Source: a virus
Direction: 5' to 3' (one strand)
Virus record (IMG/VR): IMGVR_UViG_3300020183_000365
Span: 1-27,978 of that record
Length of the DNA stretch: 27,978 nucleotides
Program-made: the position numbers and the translations under genes
In this document: positions 1 to 9,600 of the stretch, one piece after another
Layout of the letters: every line of letters starts with the position of its first letter
How positions within the stretch are numbered: position 1 is the first letter of the stretch
The notes under the pieces: generated by a model
The model's database searches: none
What the model was told of the DNA's origin: nothing
The model's input: only the letters and a program-made list of their open reading frames with translations

Positions 1-1124
1 TAAAGTCCACATCAGATTTACTTAATGATATATCTTCTCTTTTGACCCCTCTTGAAGTGTGTGATTTATTAGAAAATGCACCATCAGAAGAGACTCTTAC
101 TATTATTAACGAATTTATTGGGTTTGAGTATCCATATCTAAAAAATGCATTTAGTTCAAAAACAAAAATAAGAGATTTTTTTGCTATACTTGGAAAGAAG
201 GCAGATCCAAAGTTTTGCAGGACGATTAGAAATAATGCCCAAGCAATAGCATCTTCCCCAGAGTTATGTTTTTCCGAAGATGCAGAAACAATAAGAAAAA
301 CTCTTCTAAGCAACAAAGGTTTATCTGATGAAGATATCCAGACCTTATTAGATAAAGAAAGAGAAAGACAAAAAGATAATTTATCAACTATTGCATCATT
401 TGTAGCAGCAGTAAAAACTGACCCAAATAAATTGTTTGGCGATCAACAAGATGTATTTTGTAAAGATGGACAACCCGGTTTAGTTTCTCCACAGAGTTTA
501 GGTTATTTACAAGAAAGATTGGGCAGCACTTTGGACTCTACAATTGATATTTTTTCTATCACATGTAACAAAGAACTTGATAGTCTTGCTTCTGCATACA
601 TAGGACAAGAAAAAAAGATAAATGAAGATGACCCTGTAATACCAAAATTTACTACATTATCAATTCAAAAAACAGATGGTTCTGTTACAACAATTAGAAA
701 TGCTATTAATCCAACATTTACAGAAAAAACATCCTATGGTTCGTTTACGATTTGTGATGATGAAGGTAATTCTGACGAGGAATCACTAAACGATTATTAC
801 AACACCGATAAACTAACAGACGATGAAGGCAATATTGATGTTCAAAAAATAGTATCACCAAACTATAATAAAAAAGATTTAGGAAAAGATGTATATATTG
901 TAAACTATGTAAGTGAGCAAAAAGTAGGTCTTGACTTATTTAATACCACATATGGATTATTAACAAAATTAGATGATTTAATTTCACTTGATACAACCAA
1001 TATGTCAATTACGATTAATATTCCAAATAAAACAATACCATTTGGTCAAAAAACTTCAGAACCAGATTTTACTTCAATCGCATCAGAAGACAATATTGTA
1101 TTATACACACTAGGAAAAGAATAA
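1..1124 (+). CDS. Virion structural protein, 5'-truncated, unassigned
   Basis: This gene enters from the left edge: the frame is open from base 3 (codons AAG TCC ACA...) to the TAA at 1122-1124, with no stop before the TTG at 42. The real start is therefore outside the window, and the TTG is not convincing as a start. The first ~130 visible residues are mostly helical and charged, including the motif LTPLEVCDLLENAPSEETL and a Lys/Glu/Arg-rich stretch (KERERQKD). The C-terminal half is acidic and likely beta-rich, ending in YTLGKE. I see no signal peptide, membrane segment or catalytic motif. It is coupled to the next gene by a TAATG overlap and lies two genes upstream of the gp25-like wedge gene, so I infer a tail or baseplate component. 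I do not recognise the family with certainty. Confidence 0.8.
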   Translation, partial: KSTSDLLNDISSLLTPLEVCDLLENAPSEETLTIINEFIGFEYPYLKNAFSSKTKIRDFFAILGKKADPKFCRTIRNNAQAIASSPELCFSEDAETIRKTLLSNKGLSDEDIQTLLDKERERQKDNLSTIASFVAAVKTDPNKLFGDQQDVFCKDGQPGLVSPQSLGYLQERLGSTLDSTIDIFSITCNKELDSLASAYIGQEKKINEDDPVIPKFTTLSIQKTDGSVTTIRNAINPTFTEKTSYGSFTICDDEGNSDEESLNDYYNTDKLTDDEGNIDVQKIVSPNYNKKDLGKDVYIVNYVSEQKVGLDLFNTTYGLLTKLDDLISLDTTNMSITINIPNKTIPFGQKTSEPDFTSIASEDNIVLYTLGKE

Positions 1125-2995
1125 TGGCTACAACAGATATAACTACATTAGACCCAAGTTCTAATTATTTTATTGTTAAGAATCAAGTTTTTTCTCCTAT
1201 TGAAATTATAAACTCCGAGGATCCTTCCCAATATGTGAGCGAAAATTATTCAACATCAGATTTAAATCAAGTTGAAATATTTAATCAATTACTTCAAAGT
1301 AAAATTACTGATGGTTCTGATTTAAATAAGTATTATTTAAACTCTTATCAACAATTCATTAAATTATATATAAATGCAGGGTCTAACTCTGTGTTTTTAA
1401 GACAACGTTCCTCAGAAACAAATTATAATGGCTTAGATATATTTAAAACTATTAATTTTCTTGATTTCTTAGACATACAACAATTAAAAGACTCAGTATT
1501 AAACAGTCTTTCGAATGACCCTTGTATCCTTCTTGACTCAAAACCAAAATCAACAATTCATCCATTAAAACAACAATTTTTAAAAACCAATTTTATTACT
1601 TTATGTAGGTTGCATGTTGGGTACTTGAAAATTTGTAATCTTTATTTAAGTACAGTTTTTGATAACTCTGAGTTTTATTCTAAAGACACCACATTCATAA
1701 ACTTTGCTTTTACAACATTTAAGCAACAAATGAGTAGACTCATACCAGATTATTATAATTCAATTAAAGTGTTTTTGTATGATGAATTAAATGACCTATT
1801 AGAATCTGGCACAGAATTAACTGATGATTTAACTAAAGAAAAATATGAATTTACGTTTCCTTTAAATGATGATAATTTAGAAACAAATGTTGACAAATAT
1901 TTAAATTATTTGTTTAATAAGCAACACAAGTTTGTATCAAATAAATACAATACTGCTTTTAATCAAATAATTTTAGATGCAGACGAAATAACTAATTTTC
2001 CTTTATATCCATCAAATAACATTAATCAAAAACTTTATTCTGTTCAAGATTACTTTTTTGATAATTTACCTGTAATAGTAAAAAATGTTGATGAAAGTTT
2101 AGGGGCAAAATTATCAACTTTTCTTGCATTTGATTCAACTAGATTTTTAGTATTGTTGCTTGATATATCAGATTCTCTACCCGTTGGAGACTCTAAACTT
2201 AGAACATACAAGTTAACATTAAATTTACTAGAAAGAGATTTTACTTCTTTTACTACAAGGTCTAACTTAAATGAATTGAAAAATTTAAGTATTTCTGTTA
2301 TTAAGACTGTTGATAAAAATTTAGAATTTCCCATAACTGGCTCCACAGAAATTTCAAATATTTTACTAGAGTTAAAAACATTATTTTTGGCTCTTGACAA
2401 TCTAAAAACGTTAATAAATTATTGTTTTCCAATAAACAAAATATTAAATGTAGCAAGTTTTTTCTATATTCAAACAAATATGAAATTTTATGAAAACTTA
2501 TCAAAAGCTGTGGATGGTAGCATAAAAGCTGTTGACACTATAAATAATATGATATTGGGTAACGAAGATAAAATAGACTGTGAGTTACCAGAAGATCCAT
2601 TAAGTTTAGATAATCCAATTTTAGGTATAAACTTAGAAGTAGCCAAAATGATTGCCCAAGCACCAATTCAAATATTGAAAGGTCTTGAAGAAACATACGA
2701 CCCAAATATTGCAATCGCATCTAAGTTAAGAGACTTAAGTGTTGCAGCAGGTTTACCGCCAACACCAGTAGCGTTGTGGTCGCTTGCGTTGTTACCAGCA
2801 TTAACAATTCCGCCTCCAGTTGGTATTGGTCCTCCTTTGATCTCACCTTGGGGATATATCTATTGGGGTGTAGATGCTGGGGAAGTTCTTACCTCATATG
2901 CTAAAGATGGGTTTAATACCAAATCAGATAGCAAGATAGGATTAAAATCTAAGATAACAATTTCTGATAATCCATTTAAGAACAAAAATTGTTAA
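1124..2995 (+). CDS. Large structural protein with proline-rich hydrophobic C-terminal patch
   Basis: A 623-residue protein whose ATG overlaps the previous stop (TAATG), which supports this start. Residues 1-480 are Asn/Leu/Asp-rich and look alpha-helical, with no motif I can name. Residues about 540-590 form a distinctive Pro/Gly/Trp/Leu-rich hydrophobic segment (VAAGLPPTPVALW, then IPPPVGIGPPLISPWGYIYW), flanked by polar sequence. The prolines make an ordinary membrane helix unlikely. I infer an exposed or buried structural loop, possibly an assembly interface. Similar proline-rich ends occur, to my recollection, in structural proteins of large environmental phages. Its place directly before the gp25-like gene suggests a tail, baseplate-hub or baseplate-associated role. 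Function is otherwise unknown. Confidence 0.85.
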   Translation: MATTDITTLDPSSNYFIVKNQVFSPIEIINSEDPSQYVSENYSTSDLNQVEIFNQLLQSKITDGSDLNKYYLNSYQQFIKLYINAGSNSVFLRQRSSETNYNGLDIFKTINFLDFLDIQQLKDSVLNSLSNDPCILLDSKPKSTIHPLKQQFLKTNFITLCRLHVGYLKICNLYLSTVFDNSEFYSKDTTFINFAFTTFKQQMSRLIPDYYNSIKVFLYDELNDLLESGTELTDDLTKEKYEFTFPLNDDNLETNVDKYLNYLFNKQHKFVSNKYNTAFNQIILDADEITNFPLYPSNNINQKLYSVQDYFFDNLPVIVKNVDESLGAKLSTFLAFDSTRFLVLLLDISDSLPVGDSKLRTYKLTLNLLERDFTSFTTRSNLNELKNLSISVIKTVDKNLEFPITGSTEISNILLELKTLFLALDNLKTLINYCFPINKILNVASFFYIQTNMKFYENLSKAVDGSIKAVDTINNMILGNEDKIDCELPEDPLSLDNPILGINLEVAKMIAQAPIQILKGLEETYDPNIAIASKLRDLSVAAGLPPTPVALWSLALLPALTIPPPVGIGPPLISPWGYIYWGVDAGEVLTSYAKDGFNTKSDSKIGLKSKITISDNPFKNKNC

Positions 2996-3013
2996 ATTGT
3001 TCTATTTAATTAT

Positions 3014-3406
3014 ATGGCTAGTTATTCAGCAAGATTGCCCTTAGCTTATGACCCAAGAGAAGGGTATAGCGGGCTTGTTACTATTAAAGATGTAGCACTT
3101 CAAAATTTAAAAATGGTTCTCTATACAGAACCGGGTGAAAGAGTGTGGGATATAGATTTTGGTGTAGGAATTAAAAGATATTTATTTGAACAAAGTTCAA
3201 ATATTACTTTTTCTAATCTTCAACAAAGAATAAGACAACAAGTAACAAAATATCTTCCATATATACAAATACTAAATCTTAGTATAAATGCAATAAACGA
3301 AAATAATGAAATTGTTGAAAGCTCTAATTTTGTTAAGGTAGATATATTTTTTTCTATTTCTGGTGTTGGAAGTTTTCGTTTTTCTGAAACTGTATCTACT
3401 TCATAG
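3014..3406 (+). CDS. 25: Baseplate wedge subunit, T4 gp25-like
   Basis: A 130-residue protein, close to the 132 residues of T4 gp25. Family features visible are the central motif TEPGERVWDIDFGVGIKRYL followed by FEQ, and the later LQQRIRQQVTKYLPYIQIL helix. The family is the gp25/GpW-type wedge protein. In myoviruses it sits in the inner wedge and is linked to triggering of sheath contraction. The next gene encodes a gp6-like protein, the same 25-6 order as in T4. The coding region ends with tandem in-frame stops TAG-TAA (3404-3409). The ATG at 3014 lies 18 bases after the previous stop in an AT-rich leader with no evident Shine-Dalgarno sequence. Confidence 0.92.
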   Translation: MASYSARLPLAYDPREGYSGLVTIKDVALQNLKMVLYTEPGERVWDIDFGVGIKRYLFEQSSNITFSNLQQRIRQQVTKYLPYIQILNLSINAINENNEIVESSNFVKVDIFFSISGVGSFRFSETVSTS

Positions 3407-3421
3407 TAAGGACTAATTTTA

Positions 3422-5215
3422 ATGGCTAAAAAAATACCAATTGTAAAATACACTTCTAGAGATTTTAATAGTATCAAAAACGAACTTGTTGAATATACAA
3501 AAAGATATTATCCAAATTCTTTTAGTGATTTTAATCAAGCATCATTTGGTTCATTAATGTTAGATACGGTCAGTTATGCTGGTGATGTTCTCTCATTTTA
3601 TCTTGATTATCAATTTAATGAAAGTTTCTTAAATACTGCAAGTGAATTTGATAATATATTAAAAATTTCAAATCAACTTGGTTATAAATATGGCCCAAGA
3701 AGTACAGCATATGGCGAATTAACAATGTATATTGGTGTACCAGCTAACAGTACTTCAACAGGACCAGATTTAAATTATTTACCAATCTTAAAAAGAGGAG
3801 CTACGTTTTCTTCTTCTGGTGGCTTACTGTTTACCCTTTTACAAGATGTAGATTTCTCTCAATCTACAAACGAAGTCGTAGTCTCTAAAGTAGATACAAC
3901 TACTGGAACACCAACAGAATATGCGGTAAAAACTAAAGGTATAATTCAATCTGGTTTTTATACACAAAAGAATATAAGTGTTGGAGCATTTCAAAGATTT
4001 CTAAAATTAGATATGTCCGATACAGAAGTACTAGAAATTGTTTCTGTATTTGATTCTGATGGTAATCAATATTACGAGGTAGACCATCTATCTCAAGATG
4101 TAATTTTCAGAGAAATACCAAACTTTAATTTTCAAACAGATGGTGTTCCTTCCATATTAAAACCATTTCCAGTTCCAAGACGTTTTATTATTAATAGAAC
4201 AAAAAACACAACATTTTTACAATTTGGATATGGCTCGGAAGACCAATTAACAACAGATACTATCATAGACCCAGCACAAATTACTTTACAAATGCACGCA
4301 AAAACATATTTTTCTGATACTGCATTTGACCCAACAAATCTAATAAAGTCTGATAAATTTGGTATTTCTCCATCAAATACTACTTTAACCATAACATATA
4401 GAAAAGCTAATGCTGCTACATCTAATGTTGCAAGTAATACAATTACAAAAATTGTAAATTCAAGTTATACATTTCCAAACTTATTAAACACCACAACCGG
4501 TCAAAGATTGACTGTTCAAAACAGCCTTGAAGTTACTAATGAACAACTATTGGTTGGCGAAATAAGATTGGATCAAGCAGAAGAATTGAAACAAAATACA
4601 ATTGGTTTTTATGCTGCACAAAATAGAGCAGTATCTTTACTAGATTATCAATCATTAATTTATGCAATACCTTCAAATTATGGAAGAATCAAAAGATGTT
4701 TTATTACACAAGATAATGATTCTTTTAAAAGAAATATAAACATTTATGTAATTTCTGAGACGAATTCTGGTAATTTAACAACTGCTCCTGCAATATTGAA
4801 AGATAATATCAAAACTTGGTTAACTCAATATAAAATGATTAATGATACAATTGATATTTTGGATGCAATAGTTGTAAATATTGGAGTTGATTTTAACGTA
4901 ATTGTAAGCCCAGATTATGATAAAGTTGAAGTATTAAACAGAGCCTTATCTGCTGTTAGAACTCAATTGTTTAAGAAAACAGATATTGGTGAGTCATTTT
5001 CAATAGCAAATATATATAATATTCTTAATAAACTTACGGGTGTTTTAGATACAACAAGTGTAACAGTTTCTTCTAAATCTGGTGGTGTTTATTCTACATC
5101 TGTTCTAAATGTAGACAAATTATTGACTTATGATGGTAAATATGTTAAAGCTCCTAAGAATGTGATTTATGAAGTTAAATTTCCACTAATTGATGTTAAA
5201 GGAACTATATCTTAA
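3422..5215 (+). CDS. 6: Baseplate wedge protein, T4 gp6-like
   Basis: A 597-residue protein, slightly shorter than T4 gp6 (660). The N-terminus carries the family pattern: YTSRDFNSIKNELVEYTKRY, then DFNQASFGSLMLD, YAGDVLSFYLDYQFNE, FLNTA and NQLGYK. The middle is beta-rich. The region around residues 390-420 (AAQNRAVSLLDYQSLIYAIP, then YGRIKR) resembles the conserved core of gp6/baseplate-J-like proteins. These proteins form the inner ring of the baseplate and tie the wedges together. The start is supported by an AAGGA at 3408-3412, nine bases before the ATG. The stop overlaps the next start by one base (TAATG). The neighbouring gp25-like gene makes the assignment firm. Confidence 0.93.
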   Translation: MAKKIPIVKYTSRDFNSIKNELVEYTKRYYPNSFSDFNQASFGSLMLDTVSYAGDVLSFYLDYQFNESFLNTASEFDNILKISNQLGYKYGPRSTAYGELTMYIGVPANSTSTGPDLNYLPILKRGATFSSSGGLLFTLLQDVDFSQSTNEVVVSKVDTTTGTPTEYAVKTKGIIQSGFYTQKNISVGAFQRFLKLDMSDTEVLEIVSVFDSDGNQYYEVDHLSQDVIFREIPNFNFQTDGVPSILKPFPVPRRFIINRTKNTTFLQFGYGSEDQLTTDTIIDPAQITLQMHAKTYFSDTAFDPTNLIKSDKFGISPSNTTLTITYRKANAATSNVASNTITKIVNSSYTFPNLLNTTTGQRLTVQNSLEVTNEQLLVGEIRLDQAEELKQNTIGFYAAQNRAVSLLDYQSLIYAIPSNYGRIKRCFITQDNDSFKRNINIYVISETNSGNLTTAPAILKDNIKTWLTQYKMINDTIDILDAIVVNIGVDFNVIVSPDYDKVEVLNRALSAVRTQLFKKTDIGESFSIANIYNILNKLTGVLDTTSVTVSSKSGGVYSTSVLNVDKLLTYDGKYVKAPKNVIYEVKFPLIDVKGTIS

Positions 5216-6654
5216 TGGCTTTCAAAAAATACTTTGCTGATGCAGATACTACAATAACAAATGCCTTTAAAGCCAATCTTTCTACAAGAGGCGTTAGCGG
5301 TAATATGGGTTTATCGGATATATTAGAAGTATTCAGTATTTTTGGTCAAGCCTCTTCTGCTTCATCTGAACTTTCAAGAGTTTTAATAAAGTTTCCTGTA
5401 TCAGATATAATATCCGATAGAGCAGCAGGAATAATCCCTGCGTCTGGCTCAGTATCATGGTTTTTAAATTTATATAATGCAAAGCACTCTCAAGCAGTAC
5501 CAAGAAATTTTACCTTAACAGTTTCAGCTATTTCTGCTTCTTGGAACGAAGGTACTGGTTTGGATATGGAAGAGTACTCAGATGTGGGAACATCTAATTG
5601 GGTTAATGCGGCTTCTTCAAGTGACTCTGGTATTTCTGCTTGGGTTTCACAAGGAGGTGATTATCATGCTTCCCCTAAATTTGACCAGTCATTTAACGAT
5701 GGAATTGAAGATTTATCTGTTGATGTTTCAAGTTTAGTAGAACAGTGGATTGCGGGAACAAAATCAAATTATGGTTTTGGTATTGCTCTAAGTTCAAGTT
5801 TGGAATCAGCTTTACAATCATATTATACAAAAAAGTTCTTTGCTAGAGGGTCAGAATTCTTTTTCAAAAGACCAACCCTTCAAGCCAAATGGAATTCTGT
5901 TAGAAGAGATGATAGAGGATATTTTATTGCAAGTAGTTCATTAGCATCTGCGACAGACAACCTTAATACAATTTATTTATATAATGTTGTAAGAGGACAA
6001 TTAAAAAATATTCCATCAATAAATACAGGTGCGATTTACGTAAAAATCTATGATGATGCTGTTTCTGGTTCTGCGATATCAACTACACCCAATAATCCTG
6101 TAACTGGTGGATGGTATTCAACTGGTATTTATACAGCTTCATTTGCACTAAATACAACAGCATCTGAAGTTTTTGATAGATGGTGCAATTCTGGTTTAAC
6201 AACTTGTTTTCATACTGGTTCGATTACTATAAACAGATTATATGCACAAGATTATAATCTAACTAATAATTACGTAGTTTCTTTAATAAATGGTAAACCA
6301 TATTATGATTCACAAGAACAAGCTAGATTTAGATTTTTCATTCGCTCAAAAGATTGGAGTCCAACTATTTATACTGTAGCAACAAGTGAGATTCCAACAC
6401 AAATAATTGAAAGTGCATCTTATAAAATTTTAAGAATGTCAGATAATTTAGAAGTTATTCAATGTGATACAGGTTCTTTGTTATCAACAGGTTTATCTTA
6501 CGATATTTCTGGAAGTTATTTTGACTTAGATATGTCAAGTCTTGAACCAGATTATATGTATGGAATAAAATTAAAATTTTATGATGCAACAACAGATACT
6601 TGGAAGGAACAGAAAGAATTATTTAAATTTAGAGTAGAAAAGAATGAGTCTTAA
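5215..6654 (+). CDS. DNRLRE-like beta-domain virion protein
   Basis: A 479-residue protein. The first ~230 residues match the general pattern of DNRLRE-type domains. It opens with FADADTTITNAF, followed by a SRVLIKFP strand, an ISASWNEGTG motif, the VDVSSLVEQWIAGT helix-strand region with a following GFGIAL, and a closing FARGSEFFFKRPTLQAKW block. DNRLRE domains are beta-sandwich modules found in secreted and surface proteins, often with carbohydrate-related partners. The rest is Ser/Thr/Tyr-rich and probably beta-structured. The ATG overlaps the gp6-like stop by one base, and the 3' end overlaps the next gene by 11 bases. In T4 the gene at this place encodes gp7, to which I see no similarity. 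I infer a peripheral baseplate or receptor-facing protein. Confidence 0.85.
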   Translation: MAFKKYFADADTTITNAFKANLSTRGVSGNMGLSDILEVFSIFGQASSASSELSRVLIKFPVSDIISDRAAGIIPASGSVSWFLNLYNAKHSQAVPRNFTLTVSAISASWNEGTGLDMEEYSDVGTSNWVNAASSSDSGISAWVSQGGDYHASPKFDQSFNDGIEDLSVDVSSLVEQWIAGTKSNYGFGIALSSSLESALQSYYTKKFFARGSEFFFKRPTLQAKWNSVRRDDRGYFIASSSLASATDNLNTIYLYNVVRGQLKNIPSINTGAIYVKIYDDAVSGSAISTTPNNPVTGGWYSTGIYTASFALNTTASEVFDRWCNSGLTTCFHTGSITINRLYAQDYNLTNNYVVSLINGKPYYDSQEQARFRFFIRSKDWSPTIYTVATSEIPTQIIESASYKILRMSDNLEVIQCDTGSLLSTGLSYDISGSYFDLDMSSLEPDYMYGIKLKFYDATTDTWKEQKELFKFRVEKNES

Positions 6655-9600
6655 AGATCTTTTTAGTGTAAAGAAAGTACTTCCTCCAATTAGTAATGAA
6701 CAAATTGAAGAAGAAGTTGAATCAGTTGAGCTTTTAGAATCTTATACTATTGAAAAAAATAGAATTAAGTTTCCAATAGACTTTGCAACTGCTTCAAACT
6801 TTGTGGTATTCGGGTCTGCTCAAAAATATTACACAGATGCAATCAATAGAATTTATCAACAATATCCATATGATGGATCTAGAAAAGAAAAGATTGATTG
6901 GGAAAATTCTTCTTCACAACTTGATATTTGGTTTTTAGATAACGTTTACCCAAAATCTACAGGTTATGCAACGTTTTCACCAAATGGTTGGTCCACTCCT
7001 GTCGGAAGTCAAATCAATGGCTATGGTGAACCAACTACAAAAGAATATATTAGCATCAAAGGTGGGCCAAATCCAAGCCTCACAGCTACTACATTAGTTG
7101 ATAAATTTAAAGATGCTAACAATCAAAATCAAAAAGCAAACATTTTTAACGTAGGCGATAGCAGAGATAATAATTTACAATTGAACCTTTCTGGTGGTGT
7201 TACTGTTGAGTTTTGGTTGAACAAAAATTCATTTATTACTTCTAGCACCCAAAAAGAAGTAGTATTTGATTTGTGGAATAATGCAGCCTCCTCCAGTAAT
7301 TCATATGGTCGTTTAACTGTTGAATTATCTGGTACAACAGGTTCTCCATTTTATCTAACAATTCTTTCTGGTACTACTGGTTTAGCGTCATTAAATTTAG
7401 GTTCCTCACTTACAACTTCATCAGTAGCTAATGGAACTTGGAATCACTATGCTGTTAGTGCTATAAATTCTGGTAGTTCAATTAATGTTAAGTTTTACGT
7501 TAATGGAGAACTAAACTCTCAATATATAACTGGAAGCAATATCGGTTCAATTACTGGTTCAATGCTTGCTAATATTGGTGCTCTTAGAACTGCTGCCTCT
7601 GGTGCATCTGGTACATCAGTAGGTTGGGGTAAACTTTCTGGTTCTATAGATGATTTTAGATACTGGAAAACAGAAAGAACATCAAGAGAAATAGGCAGAA
7701 ATTGGTGGACAAATGTATATGGTGGTACAAATTCAGATACTGCTAATATAGATTTAGGCGTATATTACAAGTTTAACGAAGGTGTAACAACAACTTCTTC
7801 TGTTGATTCTACTGTATTGGATTATTCTGGTAGAGTATCTAATGGTACTTGGACAGGTTATTCATCTGCTTCAAGAAACACAGGCTCTGCTATCAATCTA
7901 TATTCTGGTGCAACATTAAGCACAGAAATAGGTGACCCAATTATCTATAACACCCACCCAGATGTTCAATCAGTTATAGAAGAATATGCCACAATTGGTT
8001 CCGACCACGATAGAACCAACCCAAATTCAATCTATTATTCTTTCCCAAATTGGATTATAGACGAAGATAATAATGGTGAATTATTAAGCTTGTCACAAAT
8101 TATGGCAAGTTACTTAGACACACTATATTCACAAATTAAATACTTCCCATCAATCAAAGAACCATATGCAAACATCCAAATTGATGAAAAACCATACCCA
8201 TTTGCATCCAATTTATTAGAATCATTAGGCGTTATAACTCCTCAATTATTCATCGATGCAAAGTTTATGGAGGAAGTTCTATCAAGGGATGAAGATAGAA
8301 ATTACGAAGATAAATTACATGAAATTAAAAATGTTATTTATGAAAACATTTATTCCAATCTTCAATCAATTTTAAAAACAAAGGGTACTGAAAAGTCTTA
8401 TAGAAACTTAATTAGATGTTTTGGTATTGATGAATCATTAGTAAAATTGAACATTTATTCAAACAATGATTCCAAGATAGTTTCTGATGATTTATCTAAT
8501 ATCACACTAAAGAAAACATCATTAAACTTTAATGATACTGATAGATTCCAATCAACGGTATATCAATTTTCAACTTCTTCAAATACAGATTCTAATTCTT
8601 TCATTACTGGTTCTTTAGCTGGTACATACGATTACACTCCATTTACATTTGAAGTCGATACCGTATTCCCACAAAAGTTACCACCAAATCATCCATTATT
8701 CTTCCCAACTTTATTCTTAACTTCATCTATATTTGGTGTACATTCTGCAAAAAATACAGCCACAGATTTAACTTGGGATACAAATGATTATTGTAACTTC
8801 CAAGTATATGCCGCAAGACCAGAACTTGAGTCACCACACGCCACTTTCTATCTCTCTTCATCTAATACTTCGATTCCTTTCCTTTCATCTTCTTTATACT
8901 TTGATGTATATAACAATGAAAAATGGAACTTTGCAGTTAAAATTAAACCACAAAGTTTAGAAAATGCAAATATTGTCTCTGGTACAACATCACAAGATTA
9001 CATAATTGAATTTTATGGTGCTTCTACTGTTGGCGATAGTGTAATTAGAGAGTTTACTGTATCTGGTAGCATTTCAAACGCTGCTGGTCTTAATATCGCA
9101 AGAGCAAATAAAAGACTATATGCTGGTGCGGAAAGAACCAATTTCTCTGGTTCACTAATAAAACAAACCGATATCAAATTACTTGATTGTAAAGTATGGT
9201 CTTCTTACCTATCAAGAGAAGAAATACTAGCTCATTCAAGAGATAGTGATAACTCTGGTATTAAAGATGCTTATATAAATTGGAAAGTATCAGATACAAA
9301 TTATCAAAATATCTTAATTCCAAAATTTGAGACACTATTATTACATTGGAACTTTAACCAAATTACAGGCTCTGATGCTGGCTCTGGGACTCCAAATGCC
9401 TCAGATGGAAAGTTTGTAGTCAACGATCTAACCTCTGGTTCGGTATCTTATAATAGATACAACTCAGCATTTAATAATCTTAAGAAATATCAATATTTGG
9501 GTCGTGGTGATTATTTCCTACAAAACGATACTACAATTGTTGACACTCAATATTTGTTTACTTCAAGAATAAATGAATTTGAAAATATACAAAATTCAAA

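Noticed and set aside
42-44. TTG as the start codon of the first gene
   Set aside because: The frame is open upstream to base 3 with plausible coding content, so the gene is cut by the window edge and the TTG is just an internal leucine codon.
2532-2553. TTGACA-like box and T4-late-like TATAAATA inside the 623-residue gene
   Set aside because: The spacing to a usable -10 box is wrong, and the nearest downstream start (3014) is about 470 bases away. In AT-rich DNA such matches are expected by chance.
3404-3409. Possible TAG recoding after the gp25-like gene
   Set aside because: The TAG is followed at once by an in-frame TAA, so read-through would add one residue. The protein already ends at the normal family length, and TGA and TAA also act as ordinary stops here.
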